From NCBI RefSeq assembly GCF_000330505.1, contig NW_004440144.1:7618-19155 (forward strand): a stretch of DNA of 11,538 nucleotides, in the 5' to 3' direction. The position numbers and the translations under genes were made by a program. Within the stretch, counting starts at the first letter, position 1. Every line of letters begins with the position of its first letter. Origin of the DNA: Entamoeba invadens IP1. Its lineage: Eukaryota > Evosea > Mastigamoebida > Endamoebidae. Shown here one piece after another: positions 1 through 9,033 of the stretch. Under the pieces are notes generated by a model. It did not search any database. It was not told where the DNA came from and saw only the letters and a list, made by a program, of their open reading frames with translations.

Positions 1-2
1 AT

Positions 3-479
3 TTCTGTGATTACCGTGATGATACTCGTGACGTGTGTGTTAGGTGTTATGATGGTTATTATCTCGATGCAAATTATGTGTGCAATAAATGTGAAGCTTC
101 TTGTCAATATGGATGTCTTGGAGGAAAAGATAAGTGTGTTCCTGGTCCCATGATTGAAAATTGCATACAAGAGACAATAGATGAAAAGTGTCAATTGTGT
201 AATAGCAACAGGTATCCAATGGTGCCAAGTGAAGATGGAAAAACTTGCATTTTTGCTGGCGACAATTGTGAAGTTAGAAACGATGATGGAAAATGTATGG
301 TTTGTTTCTTTGAATTTGAAGGTGATGATTATTCATATACCCCAGATGAAAATGGTGTTTGCTATCTATCTGAAGGATCAGATAGCTCGTTCACTTCTAC
401 CAATTCACAAAACACACATGATAAAGCTGCATTAAACTTCCAATTGGCTTTGTTGTTGGTATTATTGGCAATATTTTAA
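3..479 (+). CDS. Cysteine-rich CXXC surface protein with GPI-like tail, 3' end only
   Basis: The frame is open from the window edge (position 3) to TAA at 477-479, giving 158 visible residues; the start codon is outside. The GTG at 33 is an internal valine, not a start. Visible motifs are four CXXC pairs (CVRC, CNKC, CQLC, CMVC) and other spaced cysteines, a pattern seen in the Entamoeba Gal/GalNAc-lectin intermediate subunit (Igl) and related furin-like repeat proteins. The C-terminus is a Ser/Thr/Asn-rich stretch followed by about 17 mostly hydrophobic residues (AALNFQLALLLVLLAIF) and the stop, as expected for a GPI-attachment signal. I infer an outer-surface, GPI-anchored protein that may take part in adhesion. 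Alternatives are the ectodomain of a CXXC receptor-kinase relative (unlikely, since nothing follows the hydrophobic segment) or a protein with a C-terminal membrane anchor. No damage is visible in this part. Confidence 0.75.
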   Translation, partial: FCDYRDDTRDVCVRCYDGYYLDANYVCNKCEASCQYGCLGGKDKCVPGPMIENCIQETIDEKCQLCNSNRYPMVPSEDGKTCIFAGDNCEVRNDDGKCMVCFFEFEGDDYSYTPDENGVCYLSEGSDSSFTSTNSQNTHDKAALNFQLALLLVLLAIF

Positions 480-490
480 TCGTACGTTGA

Positions 491-508
491 TTTTTCCCAC
501 TTCTGTTT
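491..508 (+). terminator. Possible 3'-end pyrimidine tract of the surface protein gene
   Basis: A pyrimidine-rich run (TTTTTCCCACTTCTGTTT) begins 12 bases after the stop codon, just after a TTTTAAT stretch that contains the stop. Entamoeba genes have short 3' UTRs with a TA(A/T)TT-type motif and a T/C-rich tract near the poly(A) site, and this would fit. The call rests on position and composition only. Confidence 0.25.
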
Positions 509-956
509 AAATTGAATCAATTGTATCCAAGTTAAATAATTATTTTATTATTGAAATAATAAAAACGAGAAGCTAATACACTTTAGTGTTTAGAGTATTT
601 AACCAGATATTCTTATGAATAAAACTAAAACACAAATACATTTATACAATAAAAATATTTAACTTTATTTTAACAAGTGTCTATACTATATATTTATTAT
701 TTTTAACTTGATTGTTGATTTAAATTCTTTTGAAATTAATAATAATTGTTACAATGACGTTAAAACATTATATATGTTATAGTGTCATAATTATATAATA
801 TATTTTACATTGTATATAATGTTAAATTATGATTATATATGATTATACAACTATAAAAAGAGTTATAACCATATTGATAAAATATAGACAGTGTTTATAA
901 ATTAAAAGTTAATATTTTTAATAGTTATCGTTATTTGAATATAATAGCGTTTTGCC

Positions 957-1009
957 AAATATTTGAGCAAGTGCAAAGTTCGTTGAACTTTACACTTTCT
1001 CAAAAATTT
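957..1009. repeat. Long imperfect inverted repeat (hairpin), 25-base arms
   Basis: The left arm at 957-981 and the right arm at 985-1009 pair at 22 of 25 positions around a 3-base GTT loop. The inner part is GTGCAAAGTTC facing GAACTTTACAC with one mismatch. It stands out because the surrounding DNA is almost pure A/T while the arms contain G and C at matching positions. It could form a DNA or RNA hairpin, or be a foldback remnant of a small mobile element. The arms contain GAACT, the core of the GAAC promoter element known from E. histolytica, but there is no gene beside it, so that may be chance. Confidence 0.6.
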
Positions 1010-3330
1010 AATTATAATTTTAAATATATCTGAATCAAAAAACAACAATAAAAATTAATAAAATAATTGGAAAATGCTATAATTTAATAGTTATTTAGCT
1101 ATTAAACAAACTATACATAATTTATTTTTATTGATAAAAACGAAAGGTAATCAAAAGCTTTTTTCGACTTGTGTTGTTTTTTATAAACGTGTTTAACAAA
1201 TCAAAATAAAATTGATTATATTTTCAATTGAGTTTACACACAACAACATAAAACGTAAAATATACTTCTTAACAATTGTTTAAAATTAACACTATTTCCT
1301 TTAAAAATCAACACAAAATATTTCAATCATATTTTTTTAGTTAATACACTGTTAGATTTTTTTTATAAAATAGAAAACAATCAACACAATTAACAAAACA
1401 ATAGAATACATTTTAAACAAAAAACTTACAAGTGAATTACAAATAAAACTTAGTTGACAAAACGACATTAATTTATAAATAAACATACTTTTTGCTTTGA
1501 TTGTAATTATAAAAACAAAGAAAAAACATTATTCATAAATGATTATTGTAAAACAAAGATTGTTAAATGAAATTTTTTTTGATTAATTGATTTGTTAATG
1601 TACAATCATTGTTGATTATTAAAGTTTAATTGTAATCGTAAAATTATCATCGAAAATAGCAACTGTACTTTTAAATTAAAGTAACATGACAAATGTTAAA
1701 ATCCAAAATATAATTGTGACAATTACTTATCATGTTTTTAATAACACCATCAACAATTTGAAAAACTGTTTACAAAAAACACTTTTTATTGTCACATATA
1801 ATTTGTTTCAATTTAGAATACAATTGGAAATATTTTTTGTAATCAAATTGTGTTGAATAATGGTTAACTTAACCAATAAATAACAACGTTTTCAATTATT
1901 CACACAACAAATTAGTCAACACAATAAAAATTTCAAATCAATAAGTTACGTATATTATAAAGTGTTGAAACTAAATAAAATTGTTGAATATATTTTATAG
2001 TTAAATATTAGTTGTGTATGATAAAATATTTTTGATTATTGATTGTTACATTTGATTAATTAACACCATTTTGTTGAAACAACAAAAAACATTTTTAAAT
2101 TATTGTGATCACTTTATAAATGAAATTACAACAATGAACTCAATTATGTTTAAACAACTATTTGTTTATAAATAATGTAAATGAGATATTATATACATAC
2201 AATTTAACTGTTGTATTATTTTTTTAATAACAACACACTTTTTAAAGATGTTTTTTAAGATTAAAATATCAATGAAAAAATTAGATAAAGACATCTTCAT
2301 TTGATTATTAATTTTGATTTTATAACAACGGTTAGCATAAAAGGTTTGCTGTTAACAGCTACATTTTCAAAAAAGTGTTCAAAAAACAAAAATGTATTTT
2401 ACATTGTCGAATTGTAACATAAAACCCAACTTTAAATTTTAACACAAACATTAGTATAATTTCACATTTTGCAACAATTTCAGGGTTTTCTTTATGCTCA
2501 CAAAAATGTGTAAATTAGATATAAACAATAGTTTTTTATGTTTGAGGGTTAAACATCAAGTTAAATGTTGTTAAAAAAACGTAACATAAAATGGTTTATT
2601 GAAACAATGTTAAAGGTTAAAACACTTTATTGTCAAATTTGACCACGTTAAATAAAATAACGGTCTTAAATTCATGATTGACAACAACAAAATGTTGTAA
2701 TTGTGTGCTAAGTGACAAGTCAAAGTTAAACAAAAATATATTGATCAATTCAAAAACAATACAACTTATTACATAAATCATAAAATACCTAAATAAGCAT
2801 ATTCAAAAAGTGTTTTCTACAAATTTTAATTACAATTATTCAAATTAAGTAAGTCTATGTTTTTTATTATTGATCGTTGTAAATTGTTCATTTTATGTTT
2901 CGGCATTCAACAAATTTGGTAAAGATAATTTTAGGCAAATTATTTCTAATACCCATAAAGTAATCACAATTAAAAATAATATAAAATATTAAATTATTTT
3001 ATTAAATATTTATTAAAATATTTATTTTTCAACAATTAAGGGATATAATATATCTAATTCAAGCTAGTTAAAATTTATAGTTTTTTCACTATTATTCTAA
3101 TTAGCCAAACATTAAGATTTGTGAAAATTTGGCAAACTGTCATAAAAATAATACCAAAATAAATTTGTATTTAAAAAAATAATAATTGATTTTATATAAT
3201 ATTTTATATTAAATTTAAAGTAACATTTTTTTATTTTTATGTTATTTACCAATTTTAACTAAAAACATGTAAAAATTATTATAATTATTAATAGAATCAA
3301 ACAAGAATTCATAAAATTCGTTGAAATTGA

Positions 3331-3338
3331 TATAAAAA
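3331..3338 (+). promoter_or_regulatory. Possible TATA-like box before the 3365 gene
   Basis: TATAAAAA lies 34 bases before the ATG at 3365. Entamoeba genes have very short 5' UTRs and a TATA-like element about 30 bases before transcription starts, so the position is suitable. The match to the E. histolytica consensus (GTATTTAAA) is weak, and similar strings are common in this AT-rich DNA. Confidence 0.2.
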
Positions 3339-3364
3339 CTTAAAAATAAATAAAACACTTCAAA

Positions 3365-5847
3365 ATGAGCCAACTCGAGTCCATCTATTTGATGAACGTT
3401 TCTTTGTATATACATACAATGGATTCTCTTAAAAATTTCCAGTTGATCAACAAAAAGTGTTTGGATTGTTTTCAGAACTTGTACATTAATCCATTTATTG
3501 ATATCTCCATAGAATCTTATTTTTACTCACCCAAAAAGCATTCCAATTTTTACACAAAAGTGCTTGACTTCATTCTTAACACTTTTCCAAAAATAGAAAC
3601 CCTTCAATGTAATGATTGTCTCCTCATGGAAACACACAAACTCTTTGACAAAGTAAAGAAAATCCGCCTTGTTTCAACACCACGAAACCACGCTAAAATC
3701 AAAGTCGATGTCCCACAAATTCCATGTTCCATTCCGAACACACATGATGGTCTTATCCAGAAAATAGAAAATGTGTATGTCGGTCCAAAATTTGTTGATG
3801 AGATAATTTATGGTAAGTGTACAAGTCTTAGAAAAGTGCAAGTGAACGGGGCATTATCTAATAACAATTTGATGGAGAAAATTTTGCTTCTTCCAAAAGT
3901 CGAAATAGTGTCATTTTGGTGTTGTGAAACACCGGAGTTTCTTTCAAAAATTTCGCATTATATCTCTAAGAGAAAAGCAATGAAATTAGAAGACATTTCA
4001 ATCAACGTTTTTATTGAGAAAAGTGTATTAAAAAAGGAAGATCAAGCGATTTTTGAGAATGAAATTACAAAGCTCACAGAACAAAATGTGAATGTTTATA
4101 ATGAAACAGAAACTGTAATTAAAGATATTGTAGTACTCAGTGGGTTACGATTTATTCGAAGTGTTTATATAAGAAACATAAATTATATTTCAGACGTTAC
4201 ACCCCCAAAGTATTCATTTCAACACTGTTATTTCGATATTTTTAAAAAATATGATTCTAGTCAGAAAGATTGTGAAATAGCATCAAATACAGACACTTTA
4301 GTATTACTGGACGACTTCATTCACAACGTCGTTTTAACAACGCGCCAAGTGAGTTGTTTATATCTATTTGAAGTTTCTGATGTTACAGTCGCTCCTATTT
4401 ATGCGACTCGATTGCAATTTCAAAAGTGCAGAAATGTTAAATTTACGATAAGTGCAGTCGACAAAGTGATATGTAGATGCTCTTCTAATATTTCTATTAC
4501 AATAGTTGGAGTTGTTGGATATGTAAATTTGTGTGAAACAAAGTCTATTGTAATTACCGACGCATCACAGTATAATTCTTTTTACACTCTTAAAGTACAT
4601 TTAGTAGACAATCTTACAATAAACAATTCAAATATTAAAGTGGGCTTTATAGAGTTCAGTGATGGAGTTGTACTTAATAATTGTACTTTTAATTCACTGA
4701 CGTATTCCAACTCGGCAAATGTTGTGATGGACAAAAGTAACTCACTCACTCAAACACACAAAAAATCTTTTGTTAAATTAATTAATGTTACCTCATCGAA
4801 AATTTTCTTGTTTGAAAAAGGAAAATTCACACTCAAAAATTGCGACGTGTCAATACTCACAAACCTTCCAGTAGACAAAAAGATGGAGGCTTTGGCGGAG
4901 TACAAAAAACTTCAAATTATAGGACCGGACTGGTCTATTTACAGTGAAAAAGGAAGTGACATCGTTCTGAAAATCATTTTTATTTATCAAAAATTCACCA
5001 AAATTTTAATATTAAACGCTACAAAAGTGCCTTCATTTGATAACGTCGAAGTTCAATTGATGTTCCATAATAGTTGTATGCCACGTGAAACTCGTATTGA
5101 AAAGGCCAAACAAGTCACTATAGAACCATCTGATGTTCATATAGGGTACAAGGAAAACAGTGCATACAATCTAATATGTAAAGATGTAGATAAAGTTGTA
5201 TCTTCAATTTACCAAGTTGTGTACAAAGGCCAAAATTATAATTCAAATGAAAATCAAAAGAATATATTTAAATTATTTTTCAATGTTTATGGAAATGTCA
5301 AGCAATGCGGGTGCAGCTTCTACTGTCACACGGAAGGGGTGCATCCAATCACTTTGATGTTTTACTTCAAGATGCATTTGTTGTTATCACTCAAAAATCG
5401 AACATTGTTGATCTCCTGTTTATTAAAGCTACCAACATCTTTATTGAGACAAAACCAAAGTATTTTGCTAAGACTTTAATAGTTCACGAATTGGTGAAAA
5501 GTCTTGATTTAGGCAAAGCCACGTTTGGAGAAATTCGTGGCGATAAAGATTTAAAAGTTATTTATAAAATCAACACCAAAGTTTCCAATCGATTAAAATA
5601 TGTTTACACTGCAAAAAAGGAAAAAGAAAAAAATTAGTTGGGCTAATGTGAAACTATTGTGTGTGAAAAGGGTGTCAAAAGTCTTGTTGTAAAATCATGT
5701 GATGACCTTAAAAATGTTCTTTGTGAAGACGTTTAAAAAGCTCATTTACAAGCATGTAAAAAGTTAAATAAAATCACAAATAAACCAAGTGTCTTGTCTG
5801 AAGTGATTAAAGACTGTCCACGTTATAAACTGACACAAACACAATAA
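3365..5847 (+). pseudogene. Entamoeba-type irregular-repeat (LRR-like) family protein, frameshifted
   Basis: ATG at 3365 opens a 704-codon frame to TAA at 5477-5479. I recognise the N-terminus (MSQLESIYLMNV, then FQLINKKC at about residues 25-32, then FPKIETLQC near residue 80) as that of a large Entamoeba family of hypothetical proteins. From about residue 150 the protein has irregular short repeats of V/I-rich strands and Cys/Asn turns, such as VVLNNCTFNSLTYSNS, suggesting an LRR- or solenoid-like fold. The function is unknown. The last 60 or so codons look unlike the rest, while the +1 frame from 5272 continues the style (HFDVLLQDAFVVIT) to TAG at 5635. A one-base loss in or near the G run at 5336-5339 would explain the switch. 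That second frame has further family-like sequence after stops at 5635, 5644 and 5734 (CETIVCEKGVKSLVVKSCDD), ending at TAA 5845-5847. One frameshift plus three stops argue for a pseudogene. A sequencing error could explain the frameshift but not the stops, which could also lie beyond the natural end of a shorter gene. Confidence 0.7.
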
Positions 5848-6253
5848 AATATTTATTTTATCATTATTTTATAATTTTAACAAAACAAATTAAAGTTATT
5901 ATTTAATAATATAAATATTATATAACCCGCGGATGGTCGCTGGAATAATTCCAAATGAAATTTTGCGATTTTCTATTTGTTTTAAAAATAATTTTTGAAA
6001 AACAACTCAATTGAACTCAATAATTGTAAATTTCAAATTAAAAAAACCAATTAAATTATTTTTATTCCAACAGTCGAATAATATACACTAAAAAACGAAA
6101 TTTTTTCCATAAAACCCGATAAATAGTCAAATATGCCAAGTTGTTTACCCAAGCACATAATTTGCACAATAATTCAAAATATAAACAATCCAAATAAGGA
6201 TTGTTTATATTTAAAAATATTTAACATTCGAGTAATGTGATTGTTCGTATATA
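5848..6253. other. AT-rich spacer between two convergent gene remnants
   Basis: This lies between the 3' ends of the plus-strand repeat-family pseudogene and the minus-strand glucoamylase-like remnant. No coding remnant was seen. It holds a small GC spot at 5926-5945 containing CCGCGG, unusual for this composition, and the perfect hairpin at 6177-6212. Confidence 0.5.
6177..6212. repeat. Perfect 15-bp inverted repeat with a 6-base loop
   Basis: AAATATAAACAATCC at 6177-6191 is followed by the loop AAATAA and the exact reverse complement GGATTGTTTATATTT at 6198-6212. It sits just beyond the 3' end of the minus-strand gene remnant and between two convergent genes, so a role in RNA 3' ends is possible. 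It could equally be a small foldback insertion. Confidence 0.65.
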
Positions 6254-6849
6254 TCAGGCATTGACGACATAATTAGCGCCAGTGATTTAGTCTACAGCTT
6301 CTTCCCATAGTAGGTTTGCTTTACATTTTTTTCCTCTAATATTCCACTTTGAAGAAAAGAAGTATGAGTCTTGTGGATATCTTGCAAAGCCGTGTTCAAG
6401 TTTGGTGTTGAACTTTCTGATGTTATCAAAGTGTTTTTTTATCTTTATTTGATCAGTTACAATGTCACTGAACATCACAGTTGCAGTCGATGTGTCATGA
6501 TCACTTTCTGCTTTTTGTTGTCCTGCCAAATGGCTTGGACGAAGTTTCCTTTCTCTTTATTCCAGAACAATTTCTCAAATGAAGTTGATAGGTTTTGTGT
6601 CTCTATCTCTGTAATTCGGCTCTTTTAGTATCTTTATAATACTTCTCTTCCATAGCAGCCGCCAACAATATGTAATGGCCTTGAATTTGTGTGAATCCAT
6701 TGTACTGCGGTGGGACACTTAAGGAAGTCCATGCATCGCTGTTTTCCTCCCAAATCGAATAGTCTGGCTTATAGGGGTGTGATAAACTGGTTGTAAATGA
6801 TCAATCCCTTGTCGATTTTGGTAGAACTTCCATTCGAACCAAATGTAAA
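6254..6849 (-). pseudogene. Glucoamylase-like (glycoside hydrolase family 15) remnant
   Basis: Family GH15 enzymes release glucose from the ends of starch or glycogen, which Entamoeba stores. Reading the minus strand from 6849, four pieces in changing frames line up in the family's order. Piece 1 (6849 to about 6790) is TFGSNGSSTKIDKGLIIYNQ. Piece 2 (6800-6603) has PDYSIWEENSDAW, matching the DLWEE motif whose Glu is the general acid, then GHYILLAAAMEEKYY. Piece 3 (6624 to about 6500) has FEKLFWNKEKGNFVQAIW. Piece 4 (6529-6287) has STATVMFSDIVTD, then FARYPQDSY, close to the GRYPEDxY motif before the last conserved helices. After TAA at 6289-6287 the frame continues as ITGANYVVNA to TGA at 6256-6254. 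At least three frame changes (about 6800-6770, 6624-6606 and 6530-6480) and one internal stop break the gene. The N-terminal half and the C-terminal catalytic-base region are not visible. The identification comes from remembered motifs; the assignment to GH15 is likely, not proven. Confidence 0.65.
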
Positions 6850-7068
6850 ACATAATTCATTTATTTTTTGTTATTTTGTTTGTTTTAAAAACCCTGGTTC
6901 ACTTTCTTTTTTGCACACTTTTTGGAACAGTTTCGAGAATTTAAGACTCGAGTTATTTTTATTTTCATTTTTTACCCAATCAGACTAAAGACATTTTGGA
7001 ATGGATTTTCGTTGTTTTTTGTTTTCAAAAATACAAAATGCGAAATTTTTTCTTTTTTTCTGGTCGCG

Positions 7069-7320
7069 GAGAGGCGTGACGGGTAAAAAATACAGAATTT
7101 TTAATAAAAATTTATTTGGAGAGGAGAAAAACGACTCGTGTTTTTTTAGTAAAATAAAAAACAGTAACCATTTCTTCGATATTCAAACGTGTTTTATAAA
7201 ATCATATTGATGACTTGATACACACTTCACGTGGTGTATATTTTTGTAATATAATTTTGTAAAATGAACGTCATAAAAACAAAATAATTATTGTAGAGAG
7301 GAGAAATTTGACTCGGTGTT
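7069..7320 (+). repeat. Spaced direct repeats with GAGAGG core
   Basis: Two clear copies share GAGAGGAGAAA, three variable bases, GACTCG and then TGTT: 7119-7142 (variable AAC) and 7296-7320 (variable TTT and one extra G). A shorter relative, GAGAGGCGTGAC, lies at 7069-7080. The copies are 177 and 50 bases apart in the same orientation. Such G-rich words are rare in the surrounding AT-rich DNA. They may be protein-binding sites or remnants of a dispersed repeat. Confidence 0.45.
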
Positions 7321-7511
7321 AAAACAACTTTTGTTCATTTTAAGTAAATTGTGTAATATAGAGATAAACATTTTACCATGCCTGTCATGTTTGAATTATT
7401 GAAATTGATCCAAATTATTACAAAAATTGAATCTATATGTTAAAAATAAACTAATAACAATATTCATATTATAATATAAACATCATTTAATAATTATTAT
7501 CAAAAATTCGA

Positions 7512-7520
7512 CATTTAAAG
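7512..7520 (+). promoter_or_regulatory. TATA-like box before the short frame at 7551
   Basis: CATTTAAAG closely resembles the E. histolytica TATA element (GTATTTAAA followed by G or C) and lies 39 bases before the ATG at 7551, the distance expected for genes with very short 5' UTRs. Confidence 0.3.
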
Positions 7521-7550
7521 CACAAAAAGACGCCAAAAACACTTTTATAC

Positions 7551-7688
7551 ATGAATCGAGCTCTTGTATTCTTGATTTTTTCGATTATGAGTATATTCAA
7601 TGTTACCTTCTTAAGCGTTATTCAACACAACAAGTATTCAAAAATGTTTTTTACAATAATCAAACAAAAAACACAATTAATAAAATAA
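7551..7688 (+). CDS. Short frame with signal-peptide-like start, possible gene remnant
   Basis: ATG at 7551 opens 45 codons to TAA at 7686-7688. The first part, MNRALVFLIFSIMSIF, has one positive residue followed by a hydrophobic core, as in a secretory signal peptide or a single membrane segment. It is followed by NVT, a possible N-glycosylation site. The second half becomes Lys/Gln-rich and merges into the AT-rich background. A good TATA-like box precedes it. I recognise no family. It may be the stranded first part of a secreted protein gene whose body was lost, or a chance frame. It is on the opposite strand from the glucoamylase-like remnant, so it is not that gene's start unless an inversion occurred. 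Confidence 0.3.
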   Translation: MNRALVFLIFSIMSIFNVTFLSVIQHNKYSKMFFTIIKQKTQLIK

Positions 7689-8710
7689 AATTACTATTTA
7701 TTTAAAATTTGGTTTTGTTTTAAATTAAAATATTTATTTATTTAATTAAAATAGGTTATAGAATCAGATAATATAATAAAGTAACTAATTTTTGTAAATA
7801 TATTTGTGCCATAAACAGTGTTGATATCAACAGAATAATTATCAATAAAATAAACAACAATTCAGATTAGTACAAAGCCCAAATTTCAACAATATGTAAC
7901 AAAAAAGACAATTAATAACATTCCTTTTATTCCCTGCAACCACTCCTTTTTGTGTGAAAGATTGAAATTGTTTTCTGAGTATCTAGAACATTATAAAAAT
8001 TGAGAAAAAGAAAAAACAAATAATTTTTGGTGTTGTTTGTTGGTTATTATTTCTTTATAATATTTATATTATTGAATAAATGAAAATATGAAAATAAAAA
8101 GTGAGAGAGTAATGTTATGCGTTTTATTTTTTTTCGCTTTTTGGTTGTTGTTGATAATTTGTTTGAGATATTTCATGTTTTGAATTATTAATTTTTGTAT
8201 GAAATAATGAATAAAAAGTATTGATATAATAAGTTTATTTATTTATTCGTTTGTTTTATGATTTTATTATTCCACTTTAATTTAGTAAATTAATAATTAC
8301 ATTTATTATATTAATGGATTTTTATTTTATTTTTTAATAAATAGTTTTCATCGTTACGACAAAGTTAAATCACCAATTTATTTTTAGCATAACAAAACAA
8401 ATTAAAAATATGAATTAAAAACCATTAAATTATATTATTTATTAATCGCTCTAAATAACAAATCAATATTTGTTCTTTCATTTAAAACTCGTTTGTTTCC
8501 AACTATCGGCTATTTTTATATCGAATAATTTATATTAATTTATACCTTTTCCATTAATTATCGATAAGCCAAAATTAGTTTTTTAATTGGAATTGTTTCA
8601 ATGTACAATTTTGTAAATTAAAAATAAAGTTTAAATTTACACACAATTTTAATGTTTTTTAATTGTATTTTTTTGTTATATTTGTGTTTTTTATTATTTA
8701 GTAAAATAAC
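7689..8710. other. AT-rich stretch, nothing recognised
   Basis: About 1 kb of A/T-dominated sequence with long runs of A and T. No long reading frame, coding remnant, tRNA-like fold or clear repeat was seen. Confidence 0.5.
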
Positions 8711-8920
8711 CAGCCTTGTATTAAAAATATTGGGGTGATATCCCCGAATTTGTGGTAACAAAATAACTTATAGACAGGCGATTTCCCAATGAATACAAGT
8801 CGCTGCCACGTCATGATGCAATTAAGCATCTAGTCCATTAATTAAAATTTAACCAATCACATTAAAGCTGGTGATGCAATTTGTGTTATTTGGACAGGGT
8901 AATTTCCCCGATTTTTTAAA
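8711..8920. repeat. Foldback and paired direct repeats, possible transposon end
   Basis: This pocket is clearly richer in G and C than its surroundings. CAGCCTTGTATT at 8711-8722 faces AATACAAGTCGCTG at 8792-8805, an inverted repeat with two extra bases in the right arm, and TTGGG (8730-8734) faces CCCAA (8785-8789) inside it. GGGGTGATATCCCC at 8732-8745 is a small perfect-arm hairpin. GACAGGCGATTTCCC (8773-8787) recurs as GACAGGGTAATTTCCCC (8893-8909), 120 bases on. GATGCAATT occurs at 8815 and 8873, and GATGC/GCATC form a hairpin at 8815-8830. Paired direct and inverted repeats just before a transposase gene suggest a terminal or subterminal region with transposase-binding sites. The matching right end would lie outside the window, so this is unproven. 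Confidence 0.45.
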
Positions 8921-9033
8921 CAAAAATTTATATCATTTTATACTAATGGTTTAAATTATAATTAATAAATATATAAAACCACTTTTTTAATTTTTGGTTT
9001 CAAAGTGTGTAGAAAACAGTGCATATAATAAAA

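Larger units (their letters stand above)
480..3364. other. Gene-free AT-rich stretch of about 2.9 kb
   Basis: No reading frame of useful length and no recognisable coding remnant was found on either strand. The DNA is very AT-rich, and between about 1150 and 2900 it is dominated by short words of the AACA/TGTT and CAACAA/TTGTTG type on both strands. It contains a long imperfect hairpin at 957-1009 and short perfect palindromes at 1861-1875 (TGGTTAACTTAACCA) and 2348-2359 (GCTGTTAACAGC). I saw no tandem array, tRNA-like fold or transposon ends. The last 100 bases should hold the promoter of the gene at 3365. Confidence 0.6.
6850..7550. other. AT-rich stretch with spaced GAGAGG repeats, no gene
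   Basis: No convincing gene was found. On the minus strand about 6983-6868 is open for roughly 39 codons (including SSLKFSKLFQKVCKKESEPG) and could be a further, unrecognised piece of the glucoamylase-like remnant. Plus-strand open stretches at 6797-6988 and 7001-7210 are Phe/Lys-rich low-complexity translations without a family signature. A small imperfect hairpin (ATACACAC / GTGGTGTAT) lies at 7218-7239. Confidence 0.45.

Noticed and set aside
5926..5960. GC spot with CCGCGG as part of a tRNA or other RNA gene
   Set aside because: No cloverleaf arms or T-loop motif could be found around it.
6371..7210. Plus-strand open frames of 60-85 codons over the glucoamylase-like remnant and beyond
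   Set aside because: The first is an antisense shadow of the minus-strand remnant; the others are Phe/Lys-rich translations of AT-rich DNA with no family signal.
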